From Candidatus Epulonipiscium fishelsonii (GTDB taxonomy: Bacteria; Bacillota; Clostridia; Lachnospirales; Cellulosilyticaceae): DNA of 51,555 nt. Made by a program: the position numbers and the translations under genes. The stretch is taken from positions 1-51,555 of the forward strand of contig LJDB01000040.1 in assembly GCA_001983455.1 (NCBI GenBank), given 5' to 3'. This document shows, one piece after another, positions 8,912-17,283 of the stretch; positions within the stretch are counted from its first letter, which is position 1, and the number at the start of each line of letters is the position of its first letter. The notes beneath the pieces were generated by a model. The model did not search any database. It was not told the DNA's origin and saw only the letters and a list, made by a program, of their open reading frames with translations.

Positions 8912-9382
8912 TTAGAGGTTTTTGATTTTAAATTCACGCTCGTTTTGACGACGTACATCTTTACTAGCTATATCATGACGTTTATCATGAAGTTTTTTTC
9001 CTCGAGCAAGTCCAACTTCAACTTTAACAAGGCTGCCTTTTATATAAATCTTCAAAGGAACAATAGTCATTCCTTTTGTAGATACAGCTCCAAGAAGTTT
9101 AGCAATTTCTTTTTTATGAAGTAAAAGCTTACGTGTACGAAGAGGTTCTTTATTAAATATGTTTCCCTTCTCATATGGATTAATATGCATGTTATATAAA
9201 AAAGCTTCACCACTATCAATCTTTATAAAACTTTCTTTTATAGAACCACTTCCAGCTCTTATTGATTTTACTTCTGTTCCAACAAGAACAATTCCAGCTT
9301 CAAAAGTTTCATCTATAAAATAATCATGATACGCTTTCTTATTGTTTGCAATTAATTTATATGCACTTCTATCTTTTGCCAT
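8912..9382 (-). CDS. smpB: SsrA-binding protein SmpB
   Basis: 156 residues, the usual length. Opens [20 protein letters not shown] and contains the tmRNA-binding OB-fold signatures [13 protein letters not shown] and [15 protein letters not shown]. The C-terminal tail is basic ([14 protein letters not shown]), as needed to act in the decoding centre. An in-frame start exists at 9406, but ATG 9382 has AAGGAG at a good distance and matches family N-termini. The gene is followed immediately by its RNA partner ssrA; their joint expression is obvious from the layout. Confidence 0.95.
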   Translation of the reverse strand: MAKDRSAYKLIANNKKAYHDYFIDETFEAGIVLVGTEVKSIRAGSGSIKESFIKIDSGEAFLYNMHINPYEKGNIFNKEPLRTRKLLLHKKEIAKLLGAVSTKGMTIVPLKIYIKGSLVKVEVGLARGKKLHDKRHDIASKDVRRQNEREFKIKNL

Positions 9383-9472
9383 ATGACACTCCTTCCTCCA
9401 CATCATTATAACATACTACATAGCTTCTGTATGCTCTATAGGCTGTTCTTACTTTGATCTAGTTATTATTAG

Positions 9473-9501
9473 ATTATATTTTATGCATGACTATATGTCA
9501 A
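9473..9501 (-). promoter_or_regulatory. Strong sigma-A-type promoter of smpB-ssrA
   Basis: On the minus strand TTGACA (9496-9501) is separated by exactly 17 nt from TATAAT (9473-9478), a perfect consensus promoter. It lies about 90 nt upstream of the smpB start. It overlaps the last codons of a possible small ORF (9481-9600). Its strength fits the high abundance needed for tmRNA. Confidence 0.8.
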
Positions 9502-9600
9502 GCATTTTTTAGTGAGTTTTACTTGGATCCATTTGGCAATATCATTTATGTCTTTTAAACTACATATATATTTTGTTTGTAATTGTCCTATAATTTCCAT
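9481..9600 (-). CDS. Possible 39-residue small protein upstream of smpB
   Basis: Not recognised. ATG at 9600 is preceded by AAAGGG at 4 nt and by a plausible promoter (TTGTGA at 9650-9655, 18 nt, TATACT at 9626-9631). The product begins MEIIGQLQTKYICSLKD and ends KCLTYSHA, with no membrane segment or known motif. The stretch could equally be an untranslated leader, since the perfect smpB promoter overlaps its end. Confidence 0.25.
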   Translation of the reverse strand: MEIIGQLQTKYICSLKDINDIAKWIQVKLTKKCLTYSHA

Positions 9601-9625
9601 TATACCCTTTGTCTTTTTTTGGGCT

Positions 9626-9655
9626 AGTATATCACATTTTATATTAATTTCACAA
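9626..9655 (-). promoter_or_regulatory. Possible promoter upstream of the small ORF before smpB
   Basis: TTGTGA (9650-9655), 18-nt spacer and TATACT (9626-9631) on the minus strand. It would drive the possible small ORF 9481-9600 and could contribute to smpB-ssrA transcription. Confidence 0.4.
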
Positions 9656-9737
9656 ATTAGACTTGCGTGTAATATTGCAAGTTAATAGATTAGGATAAGT
9701 TAATTTTACCTAAATACAAAATTATTTATAAATACAG

Positions 9738-9766
9738 TTGAAAAAATTAAAAAAAAACGTTATACT
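9738..9766 (+). promoter_or_regulatory. Promoter of the Nudix hydrolase gene
   Basis: TTGAAA (9738-9743), 17-nt A-rich spacer and TATACT (9761-9766), 40 nt before the ATG at 9807. The region is divergent from smpB-ssrA. Confidence 0.65.
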
Positions 9767-9806
9767 TATATGAAATACCATTTACAGAGAAAGACAGGTG
9801 AAAGAG

Positions 9807-10271
9807 ATGATAGAAACTGTCAGCTGTGGAGGAGTAGTTATTCATAAGGGGAAATTACTTGTGCTCTACAAAGATTATAAGAATAGGTATGTCGGTTGGG
9901 TTTTACCGAAAGGAACAGTTGAAATAGGAGAAACACATCAAGTTACAGCCTTAAGAGAAGTCAAGGAAGAGTCTGGAGTAGATGCACAAATTGTAAAGTA
10001 TATTGGTTCAAGTCAATATCTTTTTCAAGGCAAAGAAGATACTATAAATAAAACTGTGCATTGGTACTTAATGAAATCAAATAGTTTTTATACTAAGCCT
10101 CAAAGAGAAGAATATTTTTTGGATGCAGGTTATTATAAATTTTACGAAGCATATCATTTACTAAAATTTTCTGATGAAAAATATATCTTAAGAAAAGCAT
10201 ACAATGCTTACTTGGAATTAAGAAAAGTAAATAACTGGTTTAGTAAAGAGGAAAGAAATAATAGACGTTAA
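9807..10271 (+). CDS. Nudix hydrolase
   Basis: 154 residues. The complete Nudix box G-x5-E-x7-REV-x-EE-x-GV spans about residues 36-58, ending in REVKEESGV, so a Mg-dependent pyrophosphohydrolase is expected. ATG 9807 is preferred because AGGTG lies 6 nt upstream; an in-frame GTG at 9798 is also open. The family acts on substrates such as Ap4A, NDP-sugars, oxidised dNTPs or RNA 5' ends; the box alone does not tell which. It stands alone between its own promoter and terminator. Confidence 0.85.
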   Translation: MIETVSCGGVVIHKGKLLVLYKDYKNRYVGWVLPKGTVEIGETHQVTALREVKEESGVDAQIVKYIGSSQYLFQGKEDTINKTVHWYLMKSNSFYTKPQREEYFLDAGYYKFYEAYHLLKFSDEKYILRKAYNAYLELRKVNNWFSKEERNNRR

Positions 10272-10303
10272 AAAAGTTGCTTAAATCTCAAGCAACTTTT
10301 TTT
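10271..10303 (+). terminator. Terminator of the Nudix hydrolase gene
   Basis: AAAAAGTTGCTT and AAGCAACTTTTT pair around AAATCTC, followed by a T-run. It begins at the last base of the stop codon. Confidence 0.88.
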
Positions 10304-10359
10304 ATATGTTATTATATAAACATTTTTAACAACCTTTAAACAAAAAAAAAAGGACAGAA

Positions 10360-10443
10360 TGCGGATAAAGGGACTCGAACCCTTACGATGTCACCATCGG
10401 CAGATTTTGAGTCTGCTGCGTCTGCCTATTTCGCCATATCCGC
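10360..10443 (-). tRNA. tRNA-Leu, anticodon CAA
   Basis: 84 nt on the minus strand including discriminator A. Acceptor GCGGATA / TATCCGC; anticodon stem GCAGA / TCTGC with loop CTCAAAA, giving anticodon CAA (reads UUG); a variable arm with stem GATG / CATC marks a class II tRNA; T-loop GGGTTCGAGTCCC. CCA is not encoded. A poly-T stretch follows on the minus strand (10342-10350). Confidence 0.95.
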
Positions 10444-10647
10444 TTAACTTGTCTTCATTATAACACACTCATTTTTAAAAATCAATACCTAATTGTCGAA
10501 ATTCAGAATAATCTAATTTAGGAAAGATAAATTCAGAACAAGTACATGAATAAAAAATAAGTGCACAACTCTTCGATTAGTGATACAATATAATATATCA
10601 TATTTTAGTTGAGACGAAGTTATAATGTATGACGGAAAAACTTATTT

Positions 10648-10788
10648 ATGGCAATAGAATTTATTGTAAGCAAAGAAAAAAATGCATTAGCACTTTCTTC
10701 CATTAAAAGGATATTTAGCAATATCGAATTAGCATATAATAAATTGTATAATGTAGAGACTCAAACTTTAATTATCAAACATCAATAA
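10648..10788 (+). CDS. Possible 46-residue small protein
   Basis: Not recognised. ATG at 10648, stop at 10786-10788, product starting MAIEFIVSKEKNALAL. The ribosome binding site is weak. A TATAAT-like box lies at about 10619. It ends 19 nt before the dehydrogenase start. It may only be leader sequence; nothing else is visible in 10444-10807. Confidence 0.15.
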   Translation: MAIEFIVSKEKNALALSSIKRIFSNIELAYNKLYNVETQTLIIKHQ

Positions 10789-10807
10789 TTTTATAGGAGA
10801 TAAATTT

Positions 10808-11761
10808 ATGAAAATAACAATGTTAGAACCACTTGGAGTATCAGAAGAGAAAGTAATGGAGATGGCAAAACCTCTAGTTGAAAAAGGACATGAATTTATA
10901 TACTGTGGAGCACCCATTGCTACAGAGGAAGAGAAAATTGCAAAAGCAAAAGGATCAGATGTTTATATTATTGCAAATTCTCCATTAACAGAAAAATTAA
11001 TTAATGCATCTGATAATTTGAAATTTATATCTGTTGGGTTTACTGGGGTTGACCATGTGGACTTAAACGCATGCAAAGCAAAAGGAATTAGAGTCTCTAA
11101 TGCTCAAGGGTACGCAACTGATGCAACTGCAGAAGCTACTATTGCTTTAATACTTGCTTGTTTAAGAAATATTGTACCATACGACCAAATTGTACGTGAT
11201 GGTGGAACATTGCATGGTTATACTAACAACACATTAAAAGGAAAAACCATTGGTATTATTGGAACAGGAGCAATTGGATGTAGAGTTGCAGAAATTGCAA
11301 ATGGATTTGGAGTAAAATTAATTGGATATAGCACTACTAAAAGAGAACAGGCTTTAAAACTTGGTATCGAATATAAAACTCTTAAAGAAGTATTTGAGCA
11401 AAGTGATATTGTTACATTGCATGCTCCACTTACAGAAGCGACTAAAAATATTGCTAGTAGAGATATGATTGACTCAATGAAAAAAACTGGTATTTTAATT
11501 AATTGTGCACGTGGAGCTTTAGTAGATAGTCAAGCCTTAGCAGATGCACTAAATGAGGGAAGAATTGCCAAAGCAGGAATAGATGTATTTGAAATGGAAC
11601 CTCCTATTCCAGCAAATCATCCACTTTTAAATGCTAAAAATGTAATTCTAACTCCACACATTGGTTATTTTTCACAAGAATCTTTTGCAGATAGAGTAAA
11701 AATTGTATGTAATAATATAATCGCTTGGATGGAAGGCAGTCCTATTAACATTAAATTATAA
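10808..11761 (+). CDS. D-isomer-specific 2-hydroxyacid dehydrogenase
   Basis: 317 residues. The NAD-binding Rossmann motif GTGAIG is in GKTIGIIGTGAIGCRVAE (about residues 144-161). The catalytic Arg is in NCARGALVD, the Glu in FEMEPP and the His in TPHIGYF, so the Arg/Glu/His set is complete. Such enzymes interconvert 2-oxo and D-2-hydroxy acids (phosphoglycerate, glycerate, lactate or branched acids); there is no ACT domain, which argues against full-length PGDH. AGGAGA precedes the ATG by 7 nt. The gene stands alone and is followed by a long hairpin. Confidence 0.9.
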   Translation: MKITMLEPLGVSEEKVMEMAKPLVEKGHEFIYCGAPIATEEEKIAKAKGSDVYIIANSPLTEKLINASDNLKFISVGFTGVDHVDLNACKAKGIRVSNAQGYATDATAEATIALILACLRNIVPYDQIVRDGGTLHGYTNNTLKGKTIGIIGTGAIGCRVAEIANGFGVKLIGYSTTKREQALKLGIEYKTLKEVFEQSDIVTLHAPLTEATKNIASRDMIDSMKKTGILINCARGALVDSQALADALNEGRIAKAGIDVFEMEPPIPANHPLLNAKNVILTPHIGYFSQESFADRVKIVCNNIIAWMEGSPINIKL

Positions 11762-11770
11762 AGCTAAAAA

Positions 11771-11813
11771 ATGAATAATGACAGCCGAATAAGTGTCGGC
11801 TGTCATTATTCAT
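11771..11813 (+). terminator. Long perfect hairpin after the dehydrogenase gene (probable terminator)
   Basis: 18-bp perfect stem, ATGAATAATGACAGCCGA with its complement, around the loop ATAAGTG. It starts 9 nt after the stop codon. There is no T-run on the plus strand, so termination strength is uncertain; it may mainly protect the 3' end. It abuts palindromic repeat copy A. Confidence 0.6.
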
Positions 11814-11855
11814 GATAACGCATTTATGAACAACATGAGTAAATCTGTTATCATG
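11811..11855 (+). repeat. Palindromic intergenic repeat, copy A
   Basis: Outer arms CATGATAAC and GTTATCATG are perfect; the inner arm is partly decayed (GCATTTAT against GTAAATCT). The loop GAACAACATGA differs at one base from GAACAACGTGA of copies B (12526-12554) and C (31456-31494). Confidence 0.75.
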
Positions 11856-11956
11856 AAATTATGCCCTAAATTTATTGTATTTGTTAAAAACAATAGCCAC
11901 TAGAAATATACTTATATACATAAAAATATACAAATGTTCAAAATGTATTATATCTA

Positions 11957-11985
11957 TTTACAACATATTGCATAAATGCTATAAT
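11957..11985 (+). promoter_or_regulatory. Promoter of the small zinc-ribbon gene
   Basis: TTTACA (11957-11962), 17-nt spacer, TATAAT (11980-11985), 32 nt before the ATG at 12018. Confidence 0.65.
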
Positions 11986-12017
11986 AAAAAAGTAAACTCG
12001 GGAGGGGAGGAAAGAAT

Positions 12018-12185
12018 ATGACATGTTGCCCAATTTGCAGAAGTATTGAGAATTTCTGTGAAGATATCAATATAAAAAAAGGAGAAGTCGAGGGGTATCA
12101 CTGTATTGCTTGTGGATATTCAAGATATGAAATAGAGCTAGAGTTAGAATTAGAACTAAACCAAGAACAAGACGTACATAATTAA
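12018..12185 (+). CDS. Small zinc-ribbon protein, 55 residues
   Basis: Short but well supported: GGAGGGGAGG upstream of the ATG, a promoter at 11957-11985 and a terminator at 12261. The protein opens MTCCPICRSIENFCED and has a second knuckle, YHCIACGYSRY, so CPIC (residues 4-7) and CIAC (29-32) would form a four-Cys zinc site. A Glu/Leu alternating tail (EIELELELELNQEQ) follows. It resembles single zinc-ribbon proteins of unknown role in Bacillota. Nucleic-acid or protein binding is possible; no function is claimed. Confidence 0.7.
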   Translation: MTCCPICRSIENFCEDINIKKGEVEGYHCIACGYSRYEIELELELELNQEQDVHN

Positions 12186-12260
12186 AATTAATAGAAAATA
12201 AATGTGAATAAGAAGAAAAGATTCGTGTCCTTTTCTATTATATTAAATTACATTACATAC

Positions 12261-12293
12261 AAAAGAAGGGGAAATGTTCTCTTCTTTTTTTTT
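12261..12293 (+). terminator. Terminator after the zinc-ribbon gene
   Basis: AAGAAGGGGA pairs with TTCTCTTCTT (two G-U pairs) and runs into a T-tract. Between the stop codon and this hairpin only a weak AGAAAAG/CTTTTCT stem is seen. From here to 12644 I see repeat copy B and the next promoter, but no gene. Confidence 0.7.
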
Positions 12294-12525
12294 ATATAAA
12301 ATTTTCTCAAAACTTAATAAAAATTCTTTCCTACCCTGTATTAGTCGTGCTTAAAATTTAAAGAATATTCCGAACAAATATAAATTTTTAACTAGCAGAA
12401 TTGTATCCGATTACTTGCATTAGCTAACTTAGTGTGATATATTCAGTATAATATAGCGTTTTGTTATGACTAATCGTGTTAATATTCCTCATGTTTAAAG
12501 ACGTGAGAAGTTAATTTATAATAAA

Positions 12526-12554
12526 CGGATTTAGGAACAACGTGACTAAATCTG
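12526..12554 (+). repeat. Palindromic intergenic repeat, copy B (core)
   Basis: GGATTTAG, loop GAACAACGTGA, CTAAATCTG. The outer GATAAC/GTTATC arms of the other copies have been lost here. Same orientation as copy A. Confidence 0.7.
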
Positions 12555-12578
12555 CCACTATATTTGAAAAGAGATTAA

Positions 12579-12607
12579 TTGTATTTTTAGCTCATATTTG
12601 CTATAAT
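12579..12607 (+). promoter_or_regulatory. Promoter of the coiled-coil protein / deacetylase pair
   Basis: TTGTAT (12579-12584), 17-nt spacer, TATAAT (12602-12607), 37 nt before the ATG at 12645. Confidence 0.6.
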
Positions 12608-12644
12608 ATGGAATAGTAAATTAGTAAAGAAGGGGGCATAAAAT

Positions 12645-12902
12645 ATGAAAATTAATTGGTTAGCACTCTCTGCAATAATCGGTTTGATTTTATGCGGTGT
12701 TGCAGTATATCTTTCAGTAAATATATACTGCATAGAAAAACAAATTGCCCAAAAGTATTCTAGTATAGAGAATGCGAAAGTTCAAGCTCAAGAAAAAATA
12801 CAAAAAATAGACTTATTAGAAGAAGAAAACGAAAATTTAAAAGATAAAGTATATGTCATAGAAACAAATATTTGGAAATATAGTCCAGTAGTTGTACCAT
12901 AA
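12645..12902 (+). CDS. Small membrane-anchored coiled-coil protein
   Basis: 85 residues; not assigned to a named family. One membrane helix at about residues 5-27 (WLALSAIIGLILCGVAVYLS) is followed by a charged heptad-like segment (residues 33-72, including LLEEENENLKDKVYVIE). The layout resembles small bitopic division or wall proteins such as FtsL/DivIC, but no specific motif is present. GGGGGC precedes the ATG. It lies 23 nt ahead of the deacetylase gene, whose own N-terminus has the same helix-plus-coiled-coil plan, so the two products may interact (inference). Confidence 0.6.
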   Translation: MKINWLALSAIIGLILCGVAVYLSVNIYCIEKQIAQKYSSIENAKVQAQEKIQKIDLLEEENENLKDKVYVIETNIWKYSPVVVP

Positions 12903-12925
12903 GTATAAAATAGGAGGAAAAAACA

Positions 12926-13840
12926 ATGCGTGGCAATGAACAAAAAATTTTAACAGCTGGATTTATTTTATTGTCCATTATATTAATCTTTATGTCTATA
13001 TTTTTATACGGGAGAAAACAGCAAAGTTCCAAGGTGCTTGCTGAGATGGAAATAGAGTTTGAACAGATAAATGGGCAAACTCAAACAGTACAAGCAAACC
13101 TAGATACTCTTTTATCTCAACAAAAGGATTTATTAAATCAAATAAAAGTCTTAGAGATTGAATTTGAGAAAATAGAGCAAACAACTGTAGTGCCAAAAAT
13201 GGAACTATTAAACGAAGATATAAAATATGCATATTTAACATTTGATGATGGCCCAAGTGATAATACTATTAAAATTTTAAATTTTTTAAAAGCAAATAAT
13301 CTTAAAGCAACCTTTTTTGTTTTGGAAAAAAAAGGCAAAGAAGATATATATAAAAGAATTGTAAATGAAGGGCATACTCTTGCTGTTCATTCCAGTACAC
13401 ATGAATATGAAGATATATATAAAAGTGTAGATGCTTTTTTAGTTGATATCAATAAATTAAAAAATTTTATCAAAGAAACCACCGGTTATGATGCTAATAT
13501 ATTAAGATTTCCAGGTGGATCAAATAATACAATTAGTCATAAATATGGAGGTAACGATATAATGTCAAGAATTATTCCTGCTGTACAACAAGAAGGATAC
13601 GTTTATTTTGATTGGAACGTAGACTCCTCAGATGCATCAAAAGGAATTCAAGATACACAAATTATAATAGATACCGTCCTAAAACAATGTAAGCATGAAC
13701 AAACACCTGTAATATTGATGCATGATTCTCCCGCTAAAACTACTACCGTAGAGGCTTTGCCTGCTATTGTAGAGGGATTAAAACAACAAGGATTTGTGTT
13801 TAAAAATTTAACATTTCAAACACCACCCGTCCAATTTTAA
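12926..13840 (+). CDS. Membrane-anchored polysaccharide deacetylase (CE4 family)
   Basis: 304 residues. Membrane helix at about 9-28, coiled coil at about 35-90, then the NodB domain from about residue 100. The CE4 motifs are present: TFDDGPS (catalytic base and metal Asp), HSSTHEY (the two metal His), RFPGG, FDWNVD and, near the end, LMHDS. The likely job is N- or O-deacetylation of peptidoglycan or another wall glycan outside the membrane, which gives lysozyme resistance in related proteins. AGGAGG precedes the ATG. It is paired with the small coiled-coil protein just upstream. Confidence 0.87.
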   Translation: MRGNEQKILTAGFILLSIILIFMSIFLYGRKQQSSKVLAEMEIEFEQINGQTQTVQANLDTLLSQQKDLLNQIKVLEIEFEKIEQTTVVPKMELLNEDIKYAYLTFDDGPSDNTIKILNFLKANNLKATFFVLEKKGKEDIYKRIVNEGHTLAVHSSTHEYEDIYKSVDAFLVDINKLKNFIKETTGYDANILRFPGGSNNTISHKYGGNDIMSRIIPAVQQEGYVYFDWNVDSSDASKGIQDTQIIIDTVLKQCKHEQTPVILMHDSPAKTTTVEALPAIVEGLKQQGFVFKNLTFQTPPVQF

Positions 13841-13917
13841 ACTTTTTTCAGAAATAAGAGATTTTTTATAGACGAAGTGGTATAATTATATTATTAATAT
13901 AGTTATAGGAGGGTAAT

Positions 13918-14796
13918 ATGAAAATTCCTATTAATACGATAGGCTTTTCGTCTATAAAAGAGCAAAAAGACATTGAAACACTGGCAGAGGAGATTGTACT
14001 TGAAGAGGGGACCCCTCAAACTACACAATTAAGTGAAGAGCTAAGTATTATGGAGTGTGTTAAAAAAGTTGCACCCTACACATATGTTATAGTAAGACTT
14101 AGTGTTGAAGAAATTGATGATGATGAGATAGTAAATATAGAGGACTGTGATGCATTCATTGAATCTACAATTACTACTGAAGTACAGGATATAGAAATTT
14201 ATACTGAAGGAGATTTTCTGTACTATGGTATTTGTGAAGAAAAATACTCTAAAACAGAAATAATATTCTATATTCACAATCTAGTTGATTACATTAACAA
14301 AATTAACAAAGGATATAGTCCAATTGGAGTAGGAGTGGTTGGAATTGCACTGGAAGGTACAATAATTTTACCAACAGTAATGACTCTAGAGGATATAAAG
14401 AACAGTTGTGAAATCACCACCTTTTCTACTGCAAAAGAAAGATTTCAAATGGGTGATACTTTTATTAGAAGACAACTTTCTGAAGATGAATTCAATATGG
14501 AAAAAGAAATTAAAAGGAGACTTTTAACAGAAGATTTATTGACAATAAGAAATGCATACTTTATTCCTCTAATTGGAATAGAATTTTCAATTTATGCAGT
14601 TCTTGGTACTATTATTGAGATTAACGTAAGGGATAATTACGAAACTGCTGAGCAGATGTATGTATTTACTCTGGATATAAATGAAATGCTTTTAGAAGTT
14701 GTTATAAACAAAAATATGATTGTTGGGTTACCATCAATTGGAATGAGATTTTTAGGAACATGTTGGTTACAAGGAACCATCCTTTTACAAAAATAA
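13918..14796 (+). CDS. DUF3881-like protein
   Basis: 292 residues. The N-terminal IGFSSIKEQKDIETL, the central VGIALEGTIILP and the C-terminal EMLLEVVINKNMIVGLPSIG and FLGTCWLQGTI match what I remember of DUF3881, a family of unknown function known mainly from Lachnospiraceae and relatives. No membrane segment or catalytic motif is seen. The protein is acidic. AGGAGG precedes the ATG, and a TATAAT box lies at about 13881. Terminator at 14881. No function can be assigned. Confidence 0.68.
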   Translation: MKIPINTIGFSSIKEQKDIETLAEEIVLEEGTPQTTQLSEELSIMECVKKVAPYTYVIVRLSVEEIDDDEIVNIEDCDAFIESTITTEVQDIEIYTEGDFLYYGICEEKYSKTEIIFYIHNLVDYINKINKGYSPIGVGVVGIALEGTIILPTVMTLEDIKNSCEITTFSTAKERFQMGDTFIRRQLSEDEFNMEKEIKRRLLTEDLLTIRNAYFIPLIGIEFSIYAVLGTIIEINVRDNYETAEQMYVFTLDINEMLLEVVINKNMIVGLPSIGMRFLGTCWLQGTILLQK

Positions 14797-14880
14797 TGAA
14801 TGATAAAATAGTTCATGATGTTCGCTATTTATATATTTATAAAATGGATGAACTTGAGCTATACATACTTAAGATGCGGG

Positions 14881-14920
14881 GAGTAAAGAGGAATTTGAGA
14901 TTCTTTTTTACTCTTTTTTT
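14881..14920 (+). terminator. Terminator after the DUF3881-like gene
   Basis: GAGTAAAGAGGAAT pairs with ATTCTTTTTTACTC (two G-U pairs) around TTGAG, followed by a T-rich run. It is about 85 nt after the stop codon. The rest of 14797-15101 holds only the ftsK promoter. Confidence 0.75.
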
Positions 14921-15035
14921 ATTTTTTATTGAATAATGAATGACAAAGATATTATTTGGTAATTTAAGGAATCAAAAGAAGTTAAGCTGGTGAATAATAT
15001 GGTAGCCTAGTTTCTTTCATCAATTTAATTAAAAT

Positions 15036-15065
15036 TAGACAAGATTATTTGTTTAATGATATAAT
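15036..15065 (+). promoter_or_regulatory. Promoter of the ftsK-fhs-rimO cluster
   Basis: TAGACA (15036-15041), 18-nt spacer, TATAAT (15060-15065), 36 nt before the ftsK start. Confidence 0.55.
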
Positions 15066-15101
15066 AGAAGAATAAGAATATGTCTTACGAGGAGGAAGAA
15101 C

Positions 15102-17276
15102 ATGAAAAAGAAAAAAAAACAGTTAAAGAAAAAAGATATAATTTTAAAAAGAGAATATATCGGAATAATATTTAGCATACTAGGATTATTAACTATAATA
15201 AGTGTATTTACAAACCAAGGTGGATTGATTGGGAATAGTATAAAAGAGTTGTTTGTGGGAATGTTTGGAGTGGGTGGATATATTATACCCTTTTATATTG
15301 TAGTGTCGGGAATAATATATATGAGAACAGGTTTAAAGGAAGTTATACATATTTGTTTAAAAACAGTACCGCCATTATGTATTACAATTTTAGCAGCTCA
15401 TGTAATAACTTATGGCAATGAACATACACTAGGGCTATTAAGTTTGATTTATTGGAGACAAGCAAGCTATTATAATGGTGGCTACTTTGGAGGAATATTT
15501 TCAGAATTACTACTTACACTTTTTGGAATATACGGAACATATTGTATATTAGGAGTAGCAATGATAGGTTGGTTGCTGTGGGCTATGGATTTTCCTATTG
15601 CATCATGGCTAAAAAAATATATATCTGCACAACCTGCTAAAAAAAGTTCTAAAGCAGTAAAGAAATCTCCATTAAAAAAAGAATTGTTTAGACAACAAGA
15701 ACAAATTGTAAAACCTGAGATTGAAATTGCAGATTATCAAGAGCAACCATCTGTAAACAAAGCAGAACCAGTGAAAACACCAATATCAGCCTCAGCCAAA
15801 AAAAATAATTTACCTAAAACGGAAAAAAAGGTTGAAAAAGATATAGAAATAAGTGTAGAATTTAAGTCAGATTTAGCTATTAAACCTAATTATAAATTTC
15901 CAAATGTAAATTTATTGCAATCTAAAACTGTACGTGGAGTTAAAACAGAAAATAAGGAACTACTAGAGCATTCAAAGAAACTGGAAGAAACATTGGCAAG
16001 CTTTGGTGTGGAAGCTAAAGTATTAAAAATCAGTAAAGGGCCCACTGTAACAAGATATGAAGTTCAGCCGAAACAAGGAATAAAAGTTAGCAAAATAGTT
16101 AATCTTGCTGATGATATATCTTTAAACTTAGCTGCAGCAGGAATACGAATTGAGGCTCCAATACCAGGAAAATCTGCTGTTGGAATAGAGGTTCCAAATG
16201 CTGAAAGTGAAATTGTATATTTAAAAGACGTAATTGACAATGATAACTTTATAGCGTTTCCTTCAGACCTTGCATTTGCCCTAGGTAAAGACATTGCAGG
16301 AAAACCAGTTATAGCGGACATATCAAAAATGCCTCATATGTTAATTGCTGGCTCAACGGGATCTGGAAAAAGTGTATGTATAAACACTTTAATTACAAGT
16401 ATTATTTATAAGTCGACTCCAGATGAAGTAAAACTTATTTTAATAGACCCAAAAGTTGTAGAGCTAAGTGTATATAACGGAATACCTCATTTGTTAATTC
16501 CAGTTGTAACAGACCCCAAGAAAGCTGCTGGAGCTTTACATTGGGCAGTTAATGAAATGACTAAACGATACTCAGCCTTTGCCGAAAATAGTGTTCGAGA
16601 TATAACTGGGTATAATAAAAAAATTAAAGATGATAGCTTAAAAATGCCTAAAATAGTTATAGTCATAGATGAATTGGCAGATTTAATGATGACAGGAGCA
16701 AAAGAAGTTGAGGAATTAATTTGTAGATTAGCACAAATGGCTCGAGCAGCAGGAATACATCTAGTTATTGCAACTCAAAGACCATCTGTCGATGTAATTA
16801 CTGGGCTAATTAAAGCAAATATTCCATCAAGATTGGCATTTGCGGTTTCTTCTGGAGTTGACTCAAGAACAATTTTAGATATGAATGGTGCAGAGAAACT
16901 TATGGGAAAAGGGGATATGTTATTTAATCCTATTGGTGCTGCAAAGCCTCTTAGAGTACAAGGTGCATTTATTTCAGATGATGAAATTGAAAACATAGTG
17001 AATGCAATAAAGCTAAAACGTCAACCAGACTATAAAAAAGAAATAATGGACACGCTTGTTACTGAAAAGCCAAGTGTTAAAATAAACTCATCTGAAGAAG
17101 ATGAACTTTTCCTAGTGGCTAAAAATTTAGCTAAAACTACGAATAACTTAACTATAGCTATGTTGCAACGTAATTTTAAAATTGGGTTTAATCGAGCTTC
17201 TAAATTGATGGCAGCTTTAGAAACAAACGGGATAGTTGAAAAAGGGACAAAAAAGTTACAAAAACAGGAGAGATAA
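15102..17276 (+). CDS. ftsK: DNA translocase FtsK/SpoIIIE
   Basis: 724 residues, the compact form usual in Bacillota. About four membrane helices lie in residues 20-175, followed by a Lys-rich linker and the motor. Walker A GSTGSGKS is at residues 417-424, Walker B in [13 protein letters not shown], and the arginine-rich block [12 protein letters not shown] follows. The last 65 residues form the gamma winged helix ([20 protein letters not shown]) that reads oriented chromosomal sequences. It pumps DNA through the septum in division or sporulation. GAGGAGG precedes the ATG; fhs starts 7 nt after the stop. Which of FtsK or SpoIIIE function dominates is not decidable here. Confidence 0.95.
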   Translation: MKKKKKQLKKKDIILKREYIGIIFSILGLLTIISVFTNQGGLIGNSIKELFVGMFGVGGYIIPFYIVVSGIIYMRTGLKEVIHICLKTVPPLCITILAAHVITYGNEHTLGLLSLIYWRQASYYNGGYFGGIFSELLLTLFGIYGTYCILGVAMIGWLLWAMDFPIASWLKKYISAQPAKKSSKAVKKSPLKKELFRQQEQIVKPEIEIADYQEQPSVNKAEPVKTPISASAKKNNLPKTEKKVEKDIEISVEFKSDLAIKPNYKFPNVNLLQSKTVRGVKTENKELLEHSKKLEETLASFGVEAKVLKISKGPTVTRYEVQPKQGIKVSKIVNLADDISLNLAAAGIRIEAPIPGKSAVGIEVPNAESEIVYLKDVIDNDNFIAFPSDLAFALGKDIAGKPVIADISKMPHMLIAGSTGSGKSVCINTLITSIIYKSTPDEVKLILIDPKVVELSVYNGIPHLLIPVVTDPKKAAGALHWAVNEMTKRYSAFAENSVRDITGYNKKIKDDSLKMPKIVIVIDELADLMMTGAKEVEELICRLAQMARAAGIHLVIATQRPSVDVITGLIKANIPSRLAFAVSSGVDSRTILDMNGAEKLMGKGDMLFNPIGAAKPLRVQGAFISDDEIENIVNAIKLKRQPDYKKEIMDTLVTEKPSVKINSSEEDELFLVAKNLAKTTNNLTIAMLQRNFKIGFNRASKLMAALETNGIVEKGTKKLQKQER

Positions 17277-17283
17277 ACTAAAT

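Noticed and set aside
10600..10630. Shared AGACGAAG string before TATAAT boxes at about 10610 and 13870, as a special promoter class
   Set aside because: Only two instances with different spacing to the -10 box; too little to claim a motif.
11811..12554. Palindromic repeats as a CRISPR array
   Set aside because: The copies are about 0.7 and 19 kb apart, differ in orientation, and have no regular spacers or cas genes.
14796..14936. 46-codon frame starting in the stop of the DUF3881-like gene
   Set aside because: It runs through the terminator hairpin and its T-tract (ending in FFFTLFLFFIE), has no separate ribosome binding site, and is most likely untranslated.
17236..17283. Upstream extension of fhs overlapping the end of ftsK
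   Set aside because: The extra 16 residues ([16 protein letters not shown]) do not fit the family, and the internal ATG has a ribosome binding site.
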